A stretch of 36,859 bases of DNA from assembly GCA_903883945.1 (NCBI GenBank), contig CAISCV010000263.1:1-36859 (forward strand), written 5' to 3'. The stretch comes from an uncultured Chitinophagaceae bacterium. Its GTDB lineage: Bacteria > Bacteroidota > Bacteroidia > Chitinophagales > Chitinophagaceae. Both the position numbers and the translations under genes were made by a program. Under the pieces are notes generated by a model. The model was not told the DNA's origin. It worked only from the letters and a program-made list of their open reading frames with translations, and did not search any database. This document shows positions 25,553-33,052 of the stretch, in pieces; the stretch's first letter is position 1; every line of letters starts with the position of its first letter.

Positions 25553-25841
25553 ATAGTAAGTCTTTTTCTAAGCGTTCAAAATATTGTGGTTTGATTGCTT
25601 TTTTACTCACTACCTGAACCCTGTGCTGTGGAAAGTATTGTTTTAGTTGTTGATATAAGTTGCTAAAATCTCTGAATGTGCCCCCATTTGTAGCCACCAT
25701 CAAATCGATGTCGCTATGTTCTGTTTGTTCATTTCGGGCATAGCTGCCAAACAATGCCAGTTCTGCTACGTAATACTTCTCAACAAGGGTAGGTTTTAGT
25801 TCCCTTAGTGTATTCAAAATATCGTTTTTAGTTACAGCCAT
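25545..25841 (-). CDS. MntA-like minimal nucleotidyltransferase (antitoxin)
   Basis: A 98-residue protein from the ATG at 25841 (MAVTKNDILNTLREL); the frame extends upstream six codons to another ATG. The nucleotidyltransferase motif LALFGSYARNEQTEHSDIDLM has Gly32-Ser33 and Asp44-x-Asp46. The C-terminal part (QVVSKKAIKPQYFERLEKDL) matches that of the other MntA in the window. It is expected to neutralise the HepT encoded directly downstream by AMPylation. Confidence 0.9.
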   Translation of the reverse strand: MAVTKNDILNTLRELKPTLVEKYYVAELALFGSYARNEQTEHSDIDLMVATNGGTFRDFSNLYQQLKQYFPQHRVQVVSKKAIKPQYFERLEKDLLYV

Positions 25842-25914
25842 TTTATTGATTAGTTGCAAACTTAATCATTAATCTAAATAAGCCTAAAAATATATGGTTG
25901 AATGATCCATGTTG

Positions 25915-26038
25915 TCTTTTTATAATTCATAACCACTTCTATCTATTCTGCCATTGGTAACGGACAGTCCACGACGTGAGTCATGAACTAGACTTCGAGA
26001 CATTCATGGACGAGTAGGGACATTCATGTACTAGATGG
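25915..26038 (+). repeat. Type-B repeat, copy 6
   Basis: GTCTTTTTATAATTCATAAC, CTATCTATTCTGCCATTGGT, AACGGACAGTCCACGACGTG, AGTCATGAACTAGACTTCGA and GACATTCATGGACGAGTAGG, followed by a partial second right end (GGGACATTCATGTACTAGAT). Confidence 0.75.
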
Positions 26039-26071
26039 GTGCAGCCCCACTTTAGTAGTAGCTGCACGCTA
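26037..26071 (-). repeat. GTGCAG hairpin repeat, copy 3 (inverted)
   Basis: GGTGCAGCCCCAC ... GTAGCTGCAC is the minus-strand version of the hairpins at 5882-5945 and 9981-10043, sharing GTGGGGCTGCAC. It sits 22 bases after the stop of the minus-strand PD-(D/E)XK gene and may serve as its terminator. A copy also lies upstream of the paralogous gene at 5993. Confidence 0.6.
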
Positions 26072-26092
26072 ACATTTGTAAATTATCAATTA

Positions 26093-26686
26093 TCAATATG
26101 CTTTCAGGTTATCTGCTTCTATTACTACAATGTCCCCTTTTTGTTTTAGGATGGCCACCCCGTTTTCCCTGGCAAACTTCTCCAATTCGGGGTAAAAAGA
26201 AAAACTTGCAATGCCCAGATAAAAGTGATGGTTGGCATAATTAGGGAATAGCTTCTTAAAACTATCCACTTGCTTGGTTATCAACTTTTCAACATTACTG
26301 ATGTGTGCTTTGTATTTACATTCAATTAAAGCCAGATTCTCTCCATTAAACATTACTATGTCAAATTCGCCTTGTCCACGTTTAGATTTAGGCATAAAAT
26401 TCTTAACAATTGTATCATACTGTACGCCACCAAGTTCTGGTTTTTCCCCTAGCGAATTAAAAAAATAATCTTCAGTAGTTGCACCATTGTTGTCTGAAAT
26501 ATTACCCAAACGGATGCCAACTCTTTCCAACGTAGCATCCGTTCTTTTCATTTGCTCATCCGTTCTTGCAAACTGCTCTTCATTTTTTTTCTGAAGGGCA
26601 GCATTTTCCTTTTGCATAGCTTTTATTTCGGCACCAGATACCGCCAACCCCGCTACCAACTCCTTCAATTCGTTATCTGTCATCAC
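26093..26686 (-). CDS. Coiled-coil protein with PD-(D/E)XK nuclease-like domain (paralogue)
   Basis: A 197-residue paralogue of the protein at 5993-6565. Both begin MMTD-x-EL, both have QFART / KRTDATLERVGI-type heptads, and both end VIEADNLKAY or a close variant. The nuclease-like core is QGEFDIVMFNGENLALIECKYKAH (Asp then Glu-x-Lys). The coiled coil differs: here it has ENAALQKKNEEQFARTDEQM in place of the tandem RTEAQ repeats, so the N-terminal helix length varies by whole heptads between the copies. It lies between two type-B repeats like the toxin-antitoxin modules. Function unknown; nuclease activity is inferred only from the motif. Confidence 0.7.
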   Translation of the reverse strand: MMTDNELKELVAGLAVSGAEIKAMQKENAALQKKNEEQFARTDEQMKRTDATLERVGIRLGNISDNNGATTEDYFFNSLGEKPELGGVQYDTIVKNFMPKSKRGQGEFDIVMFNGENLALIECKYKAHISNVEKLITKQVDSFKKLFPNYANHHFYLGIASFSFYPELEKFARENGVAILKQKGDIVVIEADNLKAY

Positions 26687-26773
26687 TTGCTATTTCTACA
26701 AATATACCCTTTTGATAGTTGTAAGTGGTTAGTTATTTGTTGTTAGTCCATTCACATGCTTCTAACTAACAAG

Positions 26774-26860
26774 ACCATTGTGAGCGTCCTAACTGTAGCA
26801 GTGAGTAGTCCATAACAGTGTCTTAAACTAGGCTTCGAGACCTTCATAAACTAGTTGGGT
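26774..26860 (+). repeat. Type-B repeat, copy 7
   Basis: A more diverged copy: GTCCATAACAGTGTCTTAAA, CTAGGCTTCGAGACCTTCAT, AAACTAGTTGGG. The GTCCATAACAGTGTCTTAAA part is shared with copy 9 (28621 on), so copies 7 and 9 form a subgroup distinct from copies 4-6. Confidence 0.65.
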
Positions 26861-26866
26861 TGGGAA

Positions 26867-27271
26867 TCACAAGAAAGGGTTGGTTATCCTCAACTGATTT
26901 TCTATAAACAGTCCATGTTGTAAGTCTTCTGTGTAAAGAATCTCGCTCCCAGACTCTATTGCAGAGGCAATTATGATAGAATCAAAAAGTTGAAACTGAT
27001 ATTTGTCAATCAACTTTTCGGCTAGTAGATAGGTAGAATTGGTGCAGTTCTTTAGCACACACTTTCTTAGTAGCCTGTTTATTATTTTAAGGGTAGTGGT
27101 CTTATCAAACTTAAACTTTCGGAGGCACACATTTGCAAATTCGCTTATGTTTTGTGTACAGATTATGGGCAAATTGTCAATAAGGTTCTCAGACAATCGT
27201 TTTTTTACAGGATAAGTAACATCGAGGGCGTAAATTAAAATATTGGTATCAACAGCTATCTTGTTATTCAT
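26867..27271 (-). CDS. PIN domain toxin (VapC-like)
   Basis: A 134-residue PIN-fold ribonuclease candidate. Acidic residues at the expected places: Asp8 (AVDTNILIYALD), Glu44 (NISEFANV), Asp97 (FQLFDSIIIASA) and Glu115/Asp116 (YTEDLQHG). All four are present, so it should be active. The upstream antitoxin-like gene overlaps its start by 8 bases. VapC-type toxins usually cleave tRNA or rRNA; the specificity is not predictable here. Flanked by type-B repeats on both sides of the pair. Confidence 0.88.
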   Translation of the reverse strand: MNNKIAVDTNILIYALDVTYPVKKRLSENLIDNLPIICTQNISEFANVCLRKFKFDKTTTLKIINRLLRKCVLKNCTNSTYLLAEKLIDKYQFQLFDSIIIASAIESGSEILYTEDLQHGLFIENQLRITNPFL

Positions 27272-27464
27272 AATCGTTGGCTTCTTCCCTATTAAATTTA
27301 TAACCCCCCGATTTAAAAGTAAAGTCTTTCAAAAGTTCTTTAATTGGCTGCCCGTCTTCCACAAAAGTCTCTTCAATAATAATTTCCACCTTCTTTCCAT
27401 AGGCTTCTTTGGGAAACTTATAAATGGGTTGTTGCTCACTCGGAAAAACTATTTCTCTATACAT
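27264..27464 (-). CDS. Antitoxin-like small protein paired with PIN toxin
   Basis: A 66-residue protein (MYREIVFPSEQQPIYKFPKE...) with an N-terminal beta segment of the type seen in small antitoxins (YGKKVEIIIEE), then a charged C-terminal part (IKELLKDFTFKSGGYKFNRE) that could wrap the toxin. It overlaps the PIN gene by 8 bases and is the first gene of the pair. I infer antitoxin function from size, overlap and order; the family is not one I can name with certainty. Confidence 0.7.
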   Translation of the reverse strand: MYREIVFPSEQQPIYKFPKEAYGKKVEIIIEETFVEDGQPIKELLKDFTFKSGGYKFNREEANDYE

Positions 27465-27860
27465 AACAAGTATATTTCTCTACAAATATATACAAACAAC
27501 AAGCATTATAGAATTTAGGGTTATAAAATCCCATTTATCTTCCTTTCCACAAACGCTTTACTTTAGATAGTAACTAGCAGCAGCGAAAAGAAAGTAATAA
27601 CCTATAAACAAAACCCACTCACACTTTCGGCAACCCCACCTCCTGAATGCTCCTCCTCGGGAGAAATCAGTAGGTGGATGTTTTGTAAATAGTTAGCAAC
27701 TTCTATCTATTTGAGGTTTAATAACAGTCAGTCCATGACGGAGTCATGCACGAGGCTTCGAGACATTCATGGATTAGTTGGGAACTAGTTGGTTTTACAA
27801 ATACCGCACTTTTCTTTAAACCCCCACAGAATATATATATTTGTAAATAAATAGTTACAA
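27465..27860. other. Divergent intergenic region with composite repeat
   Basis: About 395 bases between the minus-strand PIN pair and the plus-strand PIN pair. It holds composite repeat copy 8 (27631-27790) and must hold both promoters. TTTGTAAATAAATAG just before 27861 is A+T-rich leader sequence. Confidence 0.6.
27631..27790 (+). repeat. Composite repeat, types A + B, copy 8
   Basis: Type A (CCCCACCTCCTGAATGCTCC ... AGTAGGTGGATG) is followed by TTTTGTAAATAG, CTATCTATT and type B with CAGTCCATGACGGAGTCATG and CTTCGAGACATTCATGGATT. Within it CATGAC-GGA-GTCATG forms a perfect hairpin, and CCATGA can alternatively pair with TCATGG at the far end. Confidence 0.75.
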
Positions 27861-28103
27861 ATGGAAACGAAGTTAACGTTGACAATAGAAAAATCGGTAG
27901 TTGAAAAGGCAAATGGAATTGCAAAAGCAAGAAAAACCAGCTTATCTAAACTCATTGAAAACTATTTGCAACAAATTACCAACGAAATGTCAGATGATGA
28001 AATAACGCCTTTGGTAAAGAGTCTGTCTGGTATCATTAAATTGGATACTGCAACAGAAAATAAGACAACTTATGCAGATTATCTCATTAACAAATACGAT
28101 TAA
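27861..28103 (+). CDS. DUF6364-type antitoxin
   Basis: An 80-residue protein with a ribbon-helix-helix-like N-terminus (METKLTLTIEKSVVEKANGI, then AKARKTSLSKLIENYLQQI) and an acidic C-terminal part (TPLVKSLSGIIKLDTATENK ... YADYLINKYD) typical of DUF6364 antitoxins in Bacteroidota. The stop codon and the ATG of the PIN gene share one base (TAATG), so translation is coupled. Likely role: bind and inhibit the PIN toxin and repress the operon. Confidence 0.85.
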   Translation: METKLTLTIEKSVVEKANGIAKARKTSLSKLIENYLQQITNEMSDDEITPLVKSLSGIIKLDTATENKTTYADYLINKYD

Positions 28104-28513
28104 TGCAAAATGTATTCGTTGATACAGATGTTACGCTAGATTTATTGAGTTTAAGACATCCATTTTACATCCATTCCGCCAAATTATTTTCATCCGCAGA
28201 AAAGGGAGAAATTAAAATTTATGTTTCTTCACTTTCATTTTCCAACCTTAACTATATACTCACAAAACAATACACTGCTTTCGAAGCTAAAAAAGCATTA
28301 ATCAGGTTTAAGCAATTAGTAACCATTCTTGCAGTTACAGAAAAAGAAATAGAAATGGTTTTAAATGCTGATTTCAGTGATTTTGAAGATGCAATTCAGT
28401 ATTACGCTGCAACTGAGAATAATATTCAAGTATTAATAACAAGAAATTTAAAAGATTACAAAACAGCTACAATAGCTGTGATGACTGCAGAACAATTCCT
28501 TATTAACACTTAA
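28103..28513 (+). CDS. PIN domain toxin (PIN_3 type)
   Basis: A 136-residue PIN protein: Asp7/Asp9 in VFVDTDVTLDLL, SSLSFSNLNYIL, then DFSDFEDAIQYYAA and ITRNLKDYKTATIAVMTAEQ. The DFEDA-x-QYYAA and TRN-x-KDF/Y signatures are those of the PIN_3 group regularly paired with DUF6364 antitoxins. Predicted ribonuclease toxin. The second acidic position of classical VapC (Glu in helix 3) is replaced by Ser/Asn here, as is usual for this group. Confidence 0.87.
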   Translation: MQNVFVDTDVTLDLLSLRHPFYIHSAKLFSSAEKGEIKIYVSSLSFSNLNYILTKQYTAFEAKKALIRFKQLVTILAVTEKEIEMVLNADFSDFEDAIQYYAATENNIQVLITRNLKDYKTATIAVMTAEQFLINT

Positions 28514-28908
28514 ATACCTTAAATGCTACATTTTCGTGGTTTGAACAATCGTTTTAAGGTGCTTACCGCTATCGAATACCAATAAATACATCTCACATAT
28601 TTCTATGCTACCATTAGTAACGGACAGTCCATAACAGTGTCTTAAACCAGACTTCGAGACATTCATGGACGAGTAGGGGTAGGGGACTAGATGATGAAGA
28701 CCTACTTCCATCATTCATACAATTACGAAATAATCGCTAAAGCTCTTGTTTCTCGTGACACACGCATTCATGGACTAGGTGTGACGTTAAACATTAGTAA
28801 GACACTAGGAGAATTTTCACCATCACCAATTTGGTTTAATTCCACCGCATGTCAATATCTTATTAATAACCCTATCTAATTTTTTCTGCATCTTTACAGG
28901 AATTGAAT
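28514..28908. other. Intergenic region with type-B repeats before the restriction operon
   Basis: About 395 bases. It contains type-B copy 9 (28601-28690) and a right-end remnant GCATTCATGGACTAGGTGTG (28764-28783). The 28840-28908 part is A+T-rich and should hold the promoter of the restriction-modification operon. The open frame starting ATGATGAAGACC (28691) is not supported as a gene. Confidence 0.55.
28601..28690 (+). repeat. Type-B repeat, copy 9, plus remnant to 28783
   Basis: TATGCTACCATTAGTAACGG, ACAGTCCATAACAGTGTCTT, AAACCAGACTTCGAGACATT and CATGGACGAGTAGGGG. It is the last full copy in this orientation, directly before the DpnII operon. Confidence 0.75.
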
Positions 28909-29865
28909 ATGAGACAGAAAAGTACATTGTATAACGGCACAGCAACTATTGATAAACATGCTAAACCTTTCTTGAAATGGGCTGGTGGTAAAACTCAATT
29001 GATAGAATCTATTCAGAAGGTACTACCTAAAGAAATAACTAAAAAAAAGTTTACTTATATAGAGCCTTTTGTGGGTAGTGGTGCTATTTTATTTTGGATG
29101 CTTAGCAAGTTCACCAACTTAGAAAAGGCAGTAATTAATGACATTAATGAAGACCTTATCAATACTTACAAAGCAATTGCCAACTATCCTAATGAACTCA
29201 TTGCTATTTTAAATGAGTTTCAGCGAGAATATCACGCTATAAATGCTGATGAGGAAGCCAAGAAAGAATACTACTATATAAAAAGGGATTTATACAATAC
29301 CCGCAATACCAGCCTTTCTACACAGGCTGCTTTGTTTATTTTTCTGAATCGTACTTGTTTTAATGGGCTGTATCGTGTAAACAGAAACAATTTGTTTAAT
29401 GTACCAAGTGGTAAATATAATAACCCGACCATTTGCGACGAACAAAACATATTTGCCGTAAGTGCTGCCTTGCAAAAGGTGGAATTGTTGAATGGTGATT
29501 ATGAAAACACATTGAATCACACTTCTGCAAACACCATCTTTTATCTCGACCCACCTTACAAGCCTTTGAGTAACACCTCTAGTTTTAACTCTTATGCAAA
29601 AGACGATTTTAATGATGCTGAGCAAATAAGGCTACGAGATTTTTGCAATAACCTGAATGTGTTGGGGCATAAATGGATATTGAGCAATTCGGACGTGAAA
29701 GGAAAAGACATTAACGATAATTTCTTCGATGAAATTTATGGTAACTATCATATAATAAGGGTAAGGGCTAAAAGAAGCATCAATGCCAACGCCTCAAAAC
29801 GAGGGGAACTAAACGAACTATTAATCACAAACTTCAAGCATGAACAAGCTTTGCAAACTACTTGA
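28909..29865 (+). CDS. dpnM: DNA adenine methylase, alpha class (M.DpnII/Dam type, GATC)
   Basis: A 318-residue N6-adenine methyltransferase from the ATG at 28909 (a TTG lies two codons upstream). SAM-binding motifs: FLKWAGGKTQL near the N-terminus and the FxGxG box YIEPFVGSG (about 51-58). The catalytic motif IV is DPPY at about 214-217 (IFYLDPPYKPLSNTSSFNSY). FxGxG before DPPY defines the alpha class. Family members methylate the adenine of GATC; here it protects host DNA from the DpnII-type endonuclease whose gene overlaps its 3' end by 26 bases. It is the first gene of a five-gene operon. The GATC specificity is inferred from the family and neighbours. Confidence 0.94.
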   Translation: MRQKSTLYNGTATIDKHAKPFLKWAGGKTQLIESIQKVLPKEITKKKFTYIEPFVGSGAILFWMLSKFTNLEKAVINDINEDLINTYKAIANYPNELIAILNEFQREYHAINADEEAKKEYYYIKRDLYNTRNTSLSTQAALFIFLNRTCFNGLYRVNRNNLFNVPSGKYNNPTICDEQNIFAVSAALQKVELLNGDYENTLNHTSANTIFYLDPPYKPLSNTSSFNSYAKDDFNDAEQIRLRDFCNNLNVLGHKWILSNSDVKGKDINDNFFDEIYGNYHIIRVRAKRSINANASKRGELNELLITNFKHEQALQTT

Positions 29866-30739
29866 GCTAGAACACGAAAATGCGCTATTTGAAAAGATAA
29901 CGAAAAGCTTTAAAGAGAAAATTACCCAATGGGACTATTTTGTTAATTGGCGTAAGGTATTAGAGAATATCGAACCAATAGAAAAGGAATTGAATTTGCT
30001 TAATTTCCTTATTGGCAAAGAGAACCTAGAAGAAGAAGCCTATACTTTGCTAAAACAGTATCCGCAAGTAATTATGGCATTCCCTGTTTTGATAGCCATT
30101 AGAGAAAATTCTATTGATATATTGATTGACACAAAAGAGTTTATTTACAAGAATTATTCTTTTGAACACAGAACGCTTACCGATACAGACTGTAAGGAAT
30201 TAGCCACCTTTATTGTAAAGTCGGGCATTGGAGATATATTGCGTGATAAGAAAGTAAAGAATCTGGTGGATTATGCCACTGGTGTAGAAGTAGGGTTGGA
30301 TAGTAATGGCAGAAAGAACAGGGGCGGCACACTGATGGAAACATTGGTAGAAGAATTTGTTGCCGATGCCTGCACTAGTTTGGGTTTGGCATATATGCGA
30401 CAAGCCTCTGCCAGTAAGATTAAAACACAATGGGGAATAGATGTGGTGGTAGATAAATCGTCGAGACAACTAGATTTTGCCATTAACAAGAAAGGAAAGC
30501 TATACTTTATAGAATGTAACTTTTATGGTGGTGGGGGCTCTAAACTAAAATCTACCGCTACAGAGTATATTGAGATGAACCGATATTGGAACAAACAAGG
30601 CATTGAGTTTATCTGGGTAACAGATGGTGGTGGCTGGCAATCTACCTTAAAGCCTTTGAGGGAGTATTTTGATAAGGCTGATTATTTATTAAACCTTGAA
30701 ATGTTGAAGGATGTAATACTAACGAAAATACTTAGCTAA
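29840..30739 (+). CDS. dpnB: DpnII/MboI-type type II restriction endonuclease
   Basis: A 299-residue endonuclease expected to cut unmethylated GATC. The family signature is clear: WDYFVNWRKVLENI near residue 31, GLDSNGRKNRGGTLMETLVE in the middle, and the catalytic region LDFAINKKGKLYFIECNFYG followed by GGGSKLKSTATEY. Asp212 and Glu225-x-Asn227 occupy the PD-(D/E)XK positions, with Asn instead of Lys as usual for DpnII relatives. The start overlaps dpnM by 26 bases (another frame), so translation is probably coupled. Full length for the family with no lesion, so likely active. Confidence 0.94.
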   Translation: MNKLCKLLELEHENALFEKITKSFKEKITQWDYFVNWRKVLENIEPIEKELNLLNFLIGKENLEEEAYTLLKQYPQVIMAFPVLIAIRENSIDILIDTKEFIYKNYSFEHRTLTDTDCKELATFIVKSGIGDILRDKKVKNLVDYATGVEVGLDSNGRKNRGGTLMETLVEEFVADACTSLGLAYMRQASASKIKTQWGIDVVVDKSSRQLDFAINKKGKLYFIECNFYGGGGSKLKSTATEYIEMNRYWNKQGIEFIWVTDGGGWQSTLKPLREYFDKADYLLNLEMLKDVILTKILS

Positions 30740-30740
30740 T

Positions 30741-33032
30741 ATGGAAGAAAATACTAGAATTGAGTTACTAGGTAAATTAGCAGCTCAAGATGAGATTAAT
30801 AAATTACTTAATCAAAAGAAAAAGGACTTCTTAACTGAAAGTATTAAGCCGGGTCTTAAAGATCACTACCTTACTGAAGGTTGGGAAATAGACAGAGAAT
30901 TCAAAACTTCAATTAGAGTAAAAAGAAATAAAGAAATTGATCTTGCTTTTGAAGAAGAAGTATGGAGTCTTTTTGCTTTAATGGGCTATAAGTTTCTCAA
31001 TAAAGAAAGAAATTTTCATTTGCCATATGATAAAAACAACCCAAGCCAAACAAAGCAAATAGATGTTTTTGCAAAAGATGATGAAACTATACTCTTAGTA
31101 GAATGTAAAACAGCTCAATCAAATACAAGAGGAGATTTCAAAAAAGAGTTAGAAAGTTATAAAGGAATAATGGAAGGTTTAAGAAAATCCATACAAGCCT
31201 TGTTTCCTTCAACCAAACACAAATTCAAATTTATTTTAGCAACAAAAAATCTTTCCATTTCAGAAGATGATATTATTAGACTTAAAGAAATTCAAGGTAT
31301 CCATCTAAACGAAGGAAATATTAAGTACTTCTATGATTTGAATTCACAACTTGGGAAAGCTAGTCGCTATCAATTTCTAGGTAATATATTCGATGGACAA
31401 GACATACCTGAAATGGAAAACAAGATACCCGCAGTGAGAGGAAAAATGGGAGGACATACATATTATTCATTTTCAACTGAACCTGAAAAATTATTAAAAA
31501 TATGCTATGTTCTACATAGAAATAAGGCCAATATAAATATGATGCCGACTTACCAACGGTTAATAAAAAAATCAAGATTGAAATCTGTAGAAGAGTTCAT
31601 TACTGAAAAGAAAGGGTATTTTCCCAACTCAATTGTTATTAGTATAGATGCAAAAAACTGCAATTTTGAACCTGCAAATACACAAGTTGCTAATACAATT
31701 TCTGATATTGGAATACTTCATTTACCCAAAAAGTATAAATCAGCATTTGTAATTGATGGTCAGCATAGATTATATGGATACTCTAATACTGAATATAAAG
31801 ATAAAAACACTATACCCGTAGTTGCGTTCGTTAATCTAAGCAGGGAAGAACAGGTTAAATTATTCATGCAAATAAATGAAAATCAAAAATCAGTTTCTAA
31901 AGACCTTAAAGAAACATTGAAAGCAGACCTTTTGTGGAATTCAGATAGATATGATGAACAGTTAGAAGCATTAAAAGCAAGACTAGCAATTCAACTTAGT
32001 GAGAATAGAAATTCGCCACTTTACGATAAAATATCAGTTGGACAAGATAATCGGGATTTAACAATAGAAAATATAAAGCTTGCATTAAAAAGAAGCAAGT
32101 TTCTAGGAAAGGTTACTAAAAACAAAATTGAAGAATTAGGTCTTTTTTATAACGGAAATATTGATGACACTTTCGAAAAACTTGATGAACTTCTTGTTAA
32201 ATCATTTGAATATATTAATGACACGTGCAAAGTTGAATGGGATAAAGGTTCAGATGGGCTATTGCTTATAAATAGAGGAATTTATGGTCTTATTTTATTA
32301 CTCAGTGACATCATATCGCATTTACAAGAATGCAAGTTTATTGACATAAAAAAAGATAGTATTAATAAAATTATTTCTGAATTAAAAACTTACTTAGATC
32401 CAATCGCAATGTTTTTCAGGGAAATTAGTGAGGAGGAAAGAAATGAACTAAAAGGTAATTATGGGGGTAAAAGTGGAACTAAATATTGGCGTACATTCCA
32501 AAAGGTCGTTTGCGATACTCATTCAGATTTCAAACCCGATGGTCTTGATGAGTTTATGCAACAACAAGAAAAACAAAACAATAATAGAGCTTTTGAAATA
32601 ATTAGGGAAATAGAGCTTTTTTTTAAAGCTGATTTTAGAATTAAGCTTGAAGAGAAATTTGGTAAAATGTGGTTCAAAAAAGGGATGCCTGATAAAATTT
32701 TTGAGGATGCAACTGCTTTAGCGAGCAGGAAAAATAAACAAATAGAAAATGAGGAAGATGAAGTTGAACCTTGGGATTGTGTCAACATTATTGCATATAG
32801 AGCAATTGCTGTAAAGAACTGGCGTGATGTATTTGATAAAGAATATACAAGACCAGGAGAAGAAAAAAATAATGGTGCTGGTGAAGAAAAAACAAAGTGG
32901 ATGGTTAAGCTTGAGCAATTAAGAAACCAAAATTCCCATTCTTATTACGTTACAGAAGAGGAGTTAAAATTTTTAGAAGAGTTAAATGAATGGCTAATCA
33001 AGAAGATTGTTAGAAATAAATATCAAAAATAA
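30741..33032 (+). CDS. DGQHR (DndB-like) domain protein with N-terminal PD-(D/E)XK-like domain
   Basis: A 763-residue protein starting one base after dpnB. Residues about 65-175 resemble a PD-(D/E)XK nuclease fold: FEEEVWSLFALMGYKFLN, then Asp108 (QIDVFAKDDE) and Glu121-x-Lys123 (TILLVECKTAQ). Residues about 235-480 carry the DGQHR domain: VIDGQHRLYGY (Asp339-Arg343), VAFVNLSREEQVKLFMQINE and NQKSVSKDLK, as in DndB proteins of the ParB/sulfiredoxin-like superfamily. The C-terminal ~280 residues are helical without a motif I know. DndB regulates phosphorothioation genes, but no dnd genes are here. It is much more A+T-rich than dpnA downstream. Possible roles: a second nuclease, a regulator of the operon, or an unrelated defence factor; only the domains are firm. 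Confidence 0.82.
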   Translation: MEENTRIELLGKLAAQDEINKLLNQKKKDFLTESIKPGLKDHYLTEGWEIDREFKTSIRVKRNKEIDLAFEEEVWSLFALMGYKFLNKERNFHLPYDKNNPSQTKQIDVFAKDDETILLVECKTAQSNTRGDFKKELESYKGIMEGLRKSIQALFPSTKHKFKFILATKNLSISEDDIIRLKEIQGIHLNEGNIKYFYDLNSQLGKASRYQFLGNIFDGQDIPEMENKIPAVRGKMGGHTYYSFSTEPEKLLKICYVLHRNKANINMMPTYQRLIKKSRLKSVEEFITEKKGYFPNSIVISIDAKNCNFEPANTQVANTISDIGILHLPKKYKSAFVIDGQHRLYGYSNTEYKDKNTIPVVAFVNLSREEQVKLFMQINENQKSVSKDLKETLKADLLWNSDRYDEQLEALKARLAIQLSENRNSPLYDKISVGQDNRDLTIENIKLALKRSKFLGKVTKNKIEELGLFYNGNIDDTFEKLDELLVKSFEYINDTCKVEWDKGSDGLLLINRGIYGLILLLSDIISHLQECKFIDIKKDSINKIISELKTYLDPIAMFFREISEEERNELKGNYGGKSGTKYWRTFQKVVCDTHSDFKPDGLDEFMQQQEKQNNNRAFEIIREIELFFKADFRIKLEEKFGKMWFKKGMPDKIFEDATALASRKNKQIENEEDEVEPWDCVNIIAYRAIAVKNWRDVFDKEYTRPGEEKNNGAGEEKTKWMVKLEQLRNQNSHSYYVTEEELKFLEELNEWLIKKIVRNKYQK

Positions 33033-33052
33033 ACTGATAAAAAATATAATTT

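Noticed and set aside
24181-28690. Possible CRISPR array or true integron attC array
   Set aside because: The repeats are ~80-160 bases, spaced by whole genes, and differ in sequence, so this is not CRISPR. Consistent R''/R' boxes (RYYYAAC / GTTRRRY) are not found at the ends, and no IntI is present, so attC identity is not claimed.
28691-28879. 62-codon open frame between the PIN toxin and dpnM
   Set aside because: It overlaps type-B repeat remnants and encodes no recognisable motif; most likely chance.
30741-33032. A Dnd phosphorothioation system around the DGQHR gene
   Set aside because: No DndA, C, D, E or DndFGH-like gene is present; only the DGQHR domain is shared with DndB.
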